Source: Acetobacteraceae bacterium | GTDB taxonomy: Bacteria; Pseudomonadota; Alphaproteobacteria; Acetobacterales; Acetobacteraceae | Length of the DNA stretch: 8,374 bases | Direction: 5' to 3' | Assembly: GCA_027340195.1 (NCBI GenBank) | Contig: DAHWNE010000257.1 | Location: 1-8,374, forward strand | Translations under genes and position numbers: made by a program | Notes under the pieces: model-generated | What the model was told of the DNA's origin: nothing | Seen by the model: the letters and a program-made list of their open reading frames with translations, nothing else | Database searches by the model: none | Part shown: in pieces, positions 1-5,696 of the stretch | Numbering within the stretch: the stretch's first letter is position 1 | How the letters are laid out: every line of letters starts with the position of its first letter

Positions 1-1
1 C

Positions 2-490
2 GGCTCCTCGCAGCTCGGCACCATCGCCCGGGTGATGGCCTCGGGCGTGCTCGGGTTGCGCGTCTCGATGGCGCTGGCGCTGGTGGCCTTCGTGATCGTC
101 GCCATCGCCGAGAATGGTCGCATCCCGGTCGATAATCCCGCCACCCATCTGGAACTGACCATGGTGCACGAGGCGATGGTGCTGGAATATTCCGGCCGCC
201 ATCTGGCGATGATCGAGCTCGCCTCGGCGCTCAAGCTGCTGGCGATGATGGCGATCATCGGCTGCGTGTTCGTCCCCGCCGGGCTGGCCACCGGCGGCGC
301 CGGGCTGGCCGCCTATGCGGTGGGGCTGGTCGCCTTCGCCGCCAAGCTGGCGGTGGGCGCGGTCCTGCTGGGGACGTTCGAGACCGCGATCGCCAAGATG
401 CGGGTGTTCCGCGTGCCCAACCTGCTGGGGGGCGCGCTGATGCTGGGGCTGCTCGCCACCCTGTTGCTGTTCGTCTCGCGGGGGCTGTAG
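2..490 (+). CDS. hyfC: Hydrogenase-4-type membrane subunit HyfC/HycD (NuoH-like), 3' part
   Basis: This is the C-terminal 162 residues of a NuoH/HycD/HyfC-family membrane subunit. The gene begins before the window, because the frame is open from base 2 through the first ATG at 32. In complex I and group 4 hydrogenases this subunit anchors the peripheral redox arm and links it to ion translocation. The diagnostic stretch is GRIPVDNPATHLEL followed by TMVHEAMVLEYSG, which is the hydrogenase-4/FHL version of the NuoH cytoplasmic loop with its conserved acidic residues. At least three hydrophobic segments are visible: one before the loop, one around AMMAIIGCVFVPAG and one at the end, LMLGLLATLLLFV. 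The stop is 3 bases before the hyfE start, so the two are co-transcribed. In E. coli, hyfD lies between hyfC and hyfE; it is absent here. Family assignment is firm. The symbol is by homology only, because the complex lacks hydrogenase active-site residues. Confidence 0.93.
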   Translation, partial: GSSQLGTIARVMASGVLGLRVSMALALVAFVIVAIAENGRIPVDNPATHLELTMVHEAMVLEYSGRHLAMIELASALKLLAMMAIIGCVFVPAGLATGGAGLAAYAVGLVAFAAKLAVGAVLLGTFETAIAKMRVFRVPNLLGGALMLGLLATLLLFVSRGL

Positions 491-493
491 CCG

Positions 494-1159
494 GTGAGCC
501 ATTTCGCCTTCGATGTCGCGCATATGCTGGCCGGGCTGATCGTGCTGGGCAGCCTGACCATGCTCTATCAGGACCGGCTGACCGCGCTCATCAACGTGCT
601 GGCCGGGCAATCGCTGCTGCTCGCCGCCTCGGTCGCCTGGCAGGGGCATCTGCAGGGCTCGGCCGAGCTCTATGCCACCGCCGCGCTGGCGCTGGTGTTC
701 AAGGCGATCGCCATCCCCTGGGCGCTGCGCGCGCTGGTGGTCCGCCTGGGCCTGCACCGCGAGATCGAGACGGTGGCCGGCATCGGCCTCACCATGCTGG
801 CCGGCATGGGGCTGATCGCGCTGTCGATGGAGGTGATGCTGCCGGTCACCGGCGCGGCGGGGCCGGTCGCCCGGCAGGATATCGCGCTGGCGCTGTCGGT
901 GGTGCTGATCGGCCTGCTCATCATGGTCACCCGGCGCAACGCGGCCAGCCAGGTGGTGGGGTTCCTGTCGATCGACAACGGCATCAGCCTGGCCGCGACC
1001 GGCGCGCGCGGGATGCCGCTGGTGGTGGAGATCTCGGTCGCGTTCTCGGTGCTGGTGGCGTGCATCGTGATCGGCATCTTCCTGTTCCGCATCCGCGAGC
1101 GGTTCGACACGGTCGATCTCGGCGCGCTCGATGCCTCACGCGGGGAGCGGGCACGATGA
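494..1159 (+). CDS. hyfE: Hydrogenase-4-type membrane subunit HyfE (NuoK-like C-terminal part)
   Basis: This is a 221-residue integral membrane protein, close to the 216 residues of E. coli HyfE. It starts at GTG 494; the N-terminus (MSHFAFDVAHMLAGLIVLGSL) runs straight into the first membrane helix, and the preceding hyfC stop is 3 bases away. About six to seven hydrophobic segments are visible. The second half resembles NuoK and is expected to sit in the membrane arm next to HyfC and HyfF, forming part of the ion path. Visible family motifs are GQSLLLA (38-44), FLSIDNGISLAA (157-168) and PLVVEI (175-180), with a hydrophilic tail, DTVDLGALDASRG, that matches the end of HyfE from memory. Where E. 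coli HyfE has Glu-Asn-Gly, this protein has Asp161-Asn162-Gly163, a conservative change. The stop overlaps the hyfF start (ATGA, 1156-1159), which implies translational coupling. Confidence 0.92.
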   Translation: MSHFAFDVAHMLAGLIVLGSLTMLYQDRLTALINVLAGQSLLLAASVAWQGHLQGSAELYATAALALVFKAIAIPWALRALVVRLGLHREIETVAGIGLTMLAGMGLIALSMEVMLPVTGAAGPVARQDIALALSVVLIGLLIMVTRRNAASQVVGFLSIDNGISLAATGARGMPLVVEISVAFSVLVACIVIGIFLFRIRERFDTVDLGALDASRGERAR

Positions 1160-2589
1160 TCGGGCTGGCGCTGGTTCTGCTGACCCCGCTGGCGGGCGCC
1201 GCGGTGCTGGCCGGGATCGCCGATTATCGCGCCTCGGCGCGGGTGAACATCGCCGCCAGCGCGATCGCCTTCGCCGGCGCCCTGCTGCTGCTGGCGCATC
1301 GCCCGGCCCCCGGGCGCTTCCTGCTGGTCGATGACCTCAACGTGGTGTTCATCCTGCTGGGCACCTTCGTCGCCACCACCACCAGCGTGTTCTCCGCCGG
1401 CTATATCGGCCACGAGCTGGACACCGGACATCTGACGCCGGGCTATCTGCGCTTCTACCACGCCATGTTCCAGCTGATGATGTTCGGCATGAACCTGGCG
1501 CTGCTGGCCAACGATATCGGCGTGATGTGGGTGGCGGTGGAACTCGCCACCCTGTCCACGGTGGTGATGGTGGGCATCTACCGCACCCCGGCGGCGCTGG
1601 AGGCGGCGTGGAAATACTTCATCCTGGGTTCGGTCGGCATCGCGCTGGCGCTGTTCGGCACCATCCTGGTCTATCTGGCCGCGCGGCCCGAGGTGGGCGA
1701 GGGGCTTCGGGCGATGGAATGGACGGTGCTGCTGCGCCACGCGCGCGGCTTCGACCACCGGCTGCTGGACGTGGCGTTCATCTTCCTGCTGCTGGGCTAC
1801 GGCACCAAGGTGGGGCTGGCGCCGATGCACGCCTGGCTTCCGGATGCCCATGCCGAGGGGCCGACGCCGATCTCCGCGGTGCTGTCGGGGCTGCTGCTGA
1901 ATGTCGCGCTCTACGCGCTGTTGCGCTTCAAGCTGCTGCTGGCGGCCTGCCCGGGCGCCATCGCGCCGGGGCCGCTGATGGTCACGCTGGGGCTGATCTC
2001 GGTGATCTTCGCCGCGTTCATGCTGTACCGGCGGCGCGACATCAAGCGGCTGTTCGCCTATTCCTCGATCGAGCACATGGGCATCATCGTGTTCTCGTTC
2101 GGCATGGGGGGCGCGCTCGGCAATTTCGCCGGGCTGTTGCAGATGACCATGCATTCGCTCACCAAATCGGCGATCTTCTTCTCGGTCGGGCATGTGGCGC
2201 AGGTGAAGGGCACGCAGCGGATCGAGGCGATCGGCGGCCTGACCGAAACCCACCCGCTGCTGGGCTGGGCGCTGCTGGGGGGCGTGGCGGCCATCGCCGG
2301 GCTGCCGCCGTTCGGCGTGTTCACCGCCGAGTTCCTGGTGCTGAGCTCCACCTTCGCCCGCCAGCCGGCGCTGGCGGTGGCGCTGGGACTGGGGCTGTTG
2401 GTGGCGTTCGGGGCGCTGCTGGCCCGCGGGACCGAGCTGGCGTTCGGCCCGCCGCGCGGCGCCACCGGGCCGGTGCGCGCCTCCTATTGGCCGATCGCGG
2501 CGCATCTGGGGCTGGTGTTGGTGGCCGGGATCTGGCTGCCGGGGCCGCTGGTGGCCTGGTTCCGCCATGTCGCGGCGATGCTCGGATGA
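1156..2589 (+). CDS. hyfF: Hydrogenase-4-type proton-channel subunit HyfF (NuoL/M/N-like)
   Basis: This 477-residue polytopic membrane protein belongs to the Mrp-antiporter/NuoLMN family and is the likely H+ or Na+ translocating subunit. The start is ATG 1156, inside the ATGA overlap with hyfE; the frame is open further upstream to 1060, but that would bury the start deep in hyfE. Key channel residues are visible: Glu129 in WVAVELATL, Lys218 in GYGTKVGLAPMHAWLPDAHAE (215-235), His225, His333 and Lys337 in MHSLTKSAIFF, and Glu392 in FTAEFLVLSS. These correspond to the TM5 Glu, TM7 Lys and TM8 His/Lys chain of complex I antiporter-like subunits. YSSIEHMGI is typical of the HycC/HyfF branch. At 477 residues it is somewhat shorter than E. 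coli HyfF (526). It lacks the long lateral helix of NuoL. All coupling residues are kept, so ion pumping is plausible even though the redox module is altered. The stop overlaps a downstream ATG at 2586. Confidence 0.93.
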   Translation: MIGLALVLLTPLAGAAVLAGIADYRASARVNIAASAIAFAGALLLLAHRPAPGRFLLVDDLNVVFILLGTFVATTTSVFSAGYIGHELDTGHLTPGYLRFYHAMFQLMMFGMNLALLANDIGVMWVAVELATLSTVVMVGIYRTPAALEAAWKYFILGSVGIALALFGTILVYLAARPEVGEGLRAMEWTVLLRHARGFDHRLLDVAFIFLLLGYGTKVGLAPMHAWLPDAHAEGPTPISAVLSGLLLNVALYALLRFKLLLAACPGAIAPGPLMVTLGLISVIFAAFMLYRRRDIKRLFAYSSIEHMGIIVFSFGMGGALGNFAGLLQMTMHSLTKSAIFFSVGHVAQVKGTQRIEAIGGLTETHPLLGWALLGGVAAIAGLPPFGVFTAEFLVLSSTFARQPALAVALGLGLLVAFGALLARGTELAFGPPRGATGPVRASYWPIAAHLGLVLVAGIWLPGPLVAWFRHVAAMLG

Positions 2590-2659
2590 GCGAGGCGGTC
2601 CGCTTGACCGGGGCGGCGCGGTCTGGCCCACTCGGCGGCAGTCGTTACGCAATCACGAC

Positions 2660-2664
2660 AGGAG
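2660..2664 (+). promoter_or_regulatory. Ribosome binding site deciding the acyltransferase start
   Basis: AGGAG lies 8 bases upstream of GTG 2673. No comparable site precedes the in-frame ATG at 2586, so this site favours GTG 2673 as the start of the acyltransferase. Confidence 0.6.
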
Positions 2665-2672
2665 CCGCGATC

Positions 2673-3761
2673 GTGGCCACGCCCAAAGCCGCCGGCGGCG
2701 GCAAGCTGCGCGGGGTGGAGGCCGGGCGTGGGATCGCCGCGGTGCTGGTGGTGCTGGTCCATGCCACATATATTTCCGGAAATTCGCCCGCGTTCGACGG
2801 CCTGTTCAAATTCGGGCGTGCGGGAGTAGATTTTTTTTTCGTGCTTTCCGGCTTCATCATCTATCTTGCACATGCGAGCGACCTCGGCCGACCGAACCGA
2901 GTTATCACCTATGCATGGAGACGATTTGTCCGAATTTACCCGACATATTGGCTTGTCATGGCCGGGTTCGGGGTAATACTGATCTTTTACCCAGAGCGCG
3001 ATCCTTCGGTCACCTCCTGGGGCAACATCGTGGCGAGCGTGCTTCTGCTGCCCCGTTACCAGGATCCGATTTTAAAGCCTGCCTGGACGCTCCGCCACGA
3101 AATGCTCTTCTACCTGCTGTTTGCCGGGCTGATTCTGAATCGTAGCGCGGGTCGGATAGTGCTGGCGATCTGGGCTGGGTTCCTGCTGTGGCAGATCGGT
3201 GTATTCACTATCACTCTGCATCCCTGGTTCACCGGCATGGCCGGCTATTTGCCGTTCAGGGTCTTCAATCTCGAATTCTTCTTCGGCATGGGCGTGGCGG
3301 TGTTGCTGAGCCGCGGGAAGGCGCGCGCACCGGGCTGGTTTCTCGGCTTTGGCGCGGCGTTGTTCCTGGGCAATGGACTGATGGAATCTTTCGGCTCCGT
3401 CGGACCGGTGGAATGGCCGCCACATCAGCTGCTTTACGGAGTCGCCAGCGCGATGGCGCTGTACGGGGCGGTCGGGCTTGAGCGTGCCGGACAGTTGCGT
3501 GTGCCGGGCTGGTTATTCGTCATCGTCAGCGCGTCATACTCGATTTACCTCAGCCACATGATCTTGCTGATGACGATCCAGCATTTCCTGCCCCGTCTGC
3601 GCGGGCTGGTGCCGCTGCCGCCGGATCTGGTGTTCCTGCTGGCGGTCGCCATTTGCGTGATCGCCGGCGTGGCGTTTTCGCGCCTGGTCGAACAGCCGCT
3701 GCTGCGCGCGCTGCGGGACCCGTTGCGCGCCCGGCGCCCGGCGCGCGCCGCGGCGCCATGA
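2673..3761 (+). CDS. Acyltransferase family 3 (OafA/YrhL-type) membrane protein, inserted in the hyf operon
   Basis: This 362-residue membrane protein belongs to the acyltransferase-3 family. Members use acyl-CoA on the cytoplasmic side to O-acetylate (or acylate) cell-surface glycans such as O-antigen, exopolysaccharide or peptidoglycan. The substrate cannot be told from the sequence. Visible motifs are the R-X10-H pair Arg19/His30 in GRGIAAVLVVLVHA, GRAGVDFFFVLSGFIIY (48-64), RRFVRIYPTYWLV (83-95), PAWTLRHEMLFY (136-147, Glu143) and SASYSIYLSHM (286-296). About ten hydrophobic segments follow. GTG 2673 is chosen because AGGAG stands 8 bases upstream and because the family usually starts about 10 residues before this LRG motif. 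An in-frame ATG at 2586 overlaps the hyfF stop and would add 29 residues. Bases 2761-3240 are about 55% GC by hand count, far below the flanks, with TTT, ATA and TTA codons, suggesting transfer. The stop overlaps the hyfG ATG. There is no known role in hydrogenase-like complexes. Confidence 0.88.
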   Translation: MATPKAAGGGKLRGVEAGRGIAAVLVVLVHATYISGNSPAFDGLFKFGRAGVDFFFVLSGFIIYLAHASDLGRPNRVITYAWRRFVRIYPTYWLVMAGFGVILIFYPERDPSVTSWGNIVASVLLLPRYQDPILKPAWTLRHEMLFYLLFAGLILNRSAGRIVLAIWAGFLLWQIGVFTITLHPWFTGMAGYLPFRVFNLEFFFGMGVAVLLSRGKARAPGWFLGFGAALFLGNGLMESFGSVGPVEWPPHQLLYGVASAMALYGAVGLERAGQLRVPGWLFVIVSASYSIYLSHMILLMTIQHFLPRLRGLVPLPPDLVFLLAVAICVIAGVAFSRLVEQPLLRALRDPLRARRPARAAAP

Positions 3762-5125
3762 CCGGCTGGGACGCCGCCGTGCAGCGCCTGGCCGACGGGC
3801 AAGCCACCTTGCTCGGGCTCTGGGGCGAGCCGGGCGTTGTGCATCTGGCCGCGCTCGAGGGCGACGCGCTGGTCCATCTGACCCGCGCCAGCCCCTATCC
3901 CGCGGTCTCCGCCCGCCATCCGCCCGCGCTGCGGCCCGAGCGCGCGGCGCGTGATCTCTACGGCCTGGACCCGGAGGGGCTGCCCGATCCGCGGCCGTGG
4001 TTGATCCATGGCGAGACCCCGACCGCCTACAAATTCCTGCCGGTGGAGGGGGAGGGGCTGCATCAGATCCCGGTGGGGCCGGTCCACGCCGGCATCATCG
4101 AACCCGGGCATTTCCGCTTCACCTGCGACGGCGAAACCGTGGTGCGGCTGGAACAGCGCCTGGGCTACACCCATAAGGGGATAGAGGCGCTGCTGGCCGG
4201 CGCGCCGATCGATCGGGCGGCGCGGCTCGCCGGGCGGATCAGCGGGGATTCCACCGTCGCCTATGCGCTGGCCTTCGCGCTGGCGGTGGAGCGGGCCGGG
4301 GGCGTCAGCGTCCCGCCACGGGCGGTGTGGCTGCGCGCGCTGGCCGCCGAGCTCGAGCGGGTCGCCAACCATCTGGGCGATGTCGGCGCCGTCTGCAACG
4401 ATGCCGCCTTCGCGCTGATGCACGTCCATTGCGCCGCACTGCGCGAGGAGGTGCTGCGCGAGGCCGCTTCCTGCTGCGGGCACCGGTTGATGATGGACTG
4501 GGTGGTGCCCGGCGGCATGGCCGCCGATCTGCCCGCCGCGGCGCCGGCCCGGCTGCTGCGCCTGACCGCGGAGCTGGAGCGCCGGTTCCGCCGGCTGGTG
4601 CGGCTCTACGACGGCACCGTTTCGTTGCAAGACCGCACGGTGGGCACCGGCACCGTCGCCCCCGCGCTCGCGGCCCGCTTCGGCGCCGGCGGCTTCGTCG
4701 GGCGCGCCTCGGGCCGCGCCTTCGATGCCCGCCGCAGCCCCGGCTACGCGCCCTACGACGCGCTCGGCTTTGCGGTGCCGACCCGCGCCGAGGGCGACGT
4801 GAACGCCCGCGTCTGGATCCGCATCGAGGAGATCTTCGCCAGCCTGGGCCTGATCGCCGACATCCTGGACCGGCTGCCGGACGGGCCGGTGCGGTCTCCG
4901 CTGCCGGCGGCGGCGGGCGAGGGGATAGCGTTGGTGGAGGGGTTCCGCGGCGACATCCTGGCCTGGGTGCGGCTCGACGGCACGGCGGTGGCGCGCGCGC
5001 ATCTGCGCGATCCGTCCTGGTTCCAGTGGCCGCTGCTGGAGGCCGCTATCGAGGGCAATATCGTCGCCGATTTCCCGCTGTGCAATAAAAGCTTCAACTG
5101 TTCCTACTCGGGACATGATCTCTGA
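3758..5125 (+). CDS. hyfG: HyfG/HycE-like large subunit (NuoCD-like) lacking [NiFe] ligands
   Basis: This 455-residue homologue of the [NiFe]-hydrogenase-4 large subunit / NuoD starts at ATG 3758, which overlaps the acyltransferase stop (ATGA). Residues 1-85 are a shortened NuoC-like domain that keeps only its end signature (ERAARDLYGLDPEGLPD, 61-77). The NuoD-like domain follows: HQIPVGPVHAGIIEPGHFRF (102-121), LGYTHKGIEALL (135-146) and ELERVANHLGDVG (198-210). In true hydrogenases the RVCGICG motif supplies two Ni/Fe ligands; here the aligned residues are Arg160-Ile-Ser-Gly-Asp-Ser165, so both Cys are Ser. The C-terminus reads NKSFNCSYSGHDL: one Cys (448) with no CxxC, and no tail for a maturation protease. 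E. coli HyfG/HycE are longer (about 555-570). The protein probably serves as a NuoD-like quinone or other redox module of an Ehr-type complex, not as a hydrogenase. This is inferred from residue loss. Many databases would still name it hydrogenase large subunit. Confidence 0.9.
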   Translation: MTGWDAAVQRLADGQATLLGLWGEPGVVHLAALEGDALVHLTRASPYPAVSARHPPALRPERAARDLYGLDPEGLPDPRPWLIHGETPTAYKFLPVEGEGLHQIPVGPVHAGIIEPGHFRFTCDGETVVRLEQRLGYTHKGIEALLAGAPIDRAARLAGRISGDSTVAYALAFALAVERAGGVSVPPRAVWLRALAAELERVANHLGDVGAVCNDAAFALMHVHCAALREEVLREAASCCGHRLMMDWVVPGGMAADLPAAAPARLLRLTAELERRFRRLVRLYDGTVSLQDRTVGTGTVAPALAARFGAGGFVGRASGRAFDARRSPGYAPYDALGFAVPTRAEGDVNARVWIRIEEIFASLGLIADILDRLPDGPVRSPLPAAAGEGIALVEGFRGDILAWVRLDGTAVARAHLRDPSWFQWPLLEAAIEGNIVADFPLCNKSFNCSYSGHDL

Positions 5126-5637
5126 TGTTCCGTACCCTGCTTGCCGGGCTGCGCCCGCCGCTCACCGAACCGCTGGCCGCCGACCCCGAGCTCGCCGCCG
5201 CCGGCGCGGCGCTGGACCTTGCGGCGCGGCGCCGGCTGGGGCGTGGGCTCGCCATCCGCGCGGTGGATGCGGGCTCGTGCAACGGCTGCGAGCTGGAACT
5301 GCACGCGTTGGGCAACCCGTGGTACGATCTGGAACGGTTCGGCCTGCGCTTCGTCGCCTCGCCGCGCCATGCCGACGTGCTGATGGTGACCGGCCCGGTG
5401 AGCTGGCAGATGCGGGAGGCGCTGGCGCGCACCTACGCCGCCACCCCGTCGCCGAAATGGGTGGTGGCGGTGGGGGATTGCGGGGCCGGCTGCGGGGTGT
5501 TCGCCGACAGTCCCGCCTGCGCCGGATCGGTGGCGAAAATCATTCCGGTCGATCTCACCATCCCGGGCTGCCCGCCGCCACCGGCGCGGCTGCTCGCCGG
5601 TCTCGCGGCGCTGTTGGAAGGGGGCGGGTTCCGCTGA
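5125..5637 (+). CDS. hyfI: HyfI-like small subunit (NuoB-like) carrying a [4Fe-4S] cluster
   Basis: This 170-residue NuoB/HyfI-family subunit probably holds the proximal (N2-like) [4Fe-4S] cluster and docks on HyfG. Visible Cys motifs are DAGSCNGCELEL (Cys52, Cys55), VGDCGAGCGVF (Cys119, with Cys123 also present) and IPGCPPPP (Cys149). Cys52, 55, 119 and 149 are the expected cluster ligands, so unlike HyfG this subunit is intact. The N-terminal 45 residues include a short Arg-rich amphipathic stretch (DLAARRRLGRG) before the first strand. The ATG at 5125 shares one base with the hyfG stop (TGATG), so translation is coupled. In E. coli, hyfH (a two-[4Fe-4S] ferredoxin subunit) sits between hyfG and hyfI; there is no room for it here. 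The protein is shorter than E. coli HyfI (about 250), lacking the C-terminal extension, as is common in NuoB-like members. This is the last gene of the operon, and a 59-base gap follows. Confidence 0.92.
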   Translation: MFRTLLAGLRPPLTEPLAADPELAAAGAALDLAARRRLGRGLAIRAVDAGSCNGCELELHALGNPWYDLERFGLRFVASPRHADVLMVTGPVSWQMREALARTYAATPSPKWVVAVGDCGAGCGVFADSPACAGSVAKIIPVDLTIPGCPPPPARLLAGLAALLEGGGFR

Positions 5638-5696
5638 TCGCGGCCCGGGCGTAGCCTGCGCGCGGCGCCGCGGCTGCGTCGGCGCGGGAGGAACCC

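Noticed and set aside
1527..2585. Long in-frame extension upstream of the acyltransferase inside hyfF
   Set aside because: Gly/Ala/Arg-rich shadow of hyfF; no membrane or family features until after 2673.
670..2652. 660-codon open frame on the - strand, antisense to hyfE and hyfF
   Set aside because: Its product is a His/Gln/Arg-rich low-complexity chain with no family motif. It is a by-product of strong GC codon bias in the real genes on the + strand.
3545..5116. 523-codon open frame on the - strand, antisense to hyfG
   Set aside because: Same artefact: Arg/Gly/Ala/Gln-rich and directly opposite a well-supported gene with coupled starts.
5661..5672. 12-bp perfect palindrome CGCGGCGCCGCG between hyfI and the monooxygenase, considered as a terminator
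   Set aside because: There is no loop and no T run, and such GC palindromes arise easily at this composition; not convincing as a terminator or operator.
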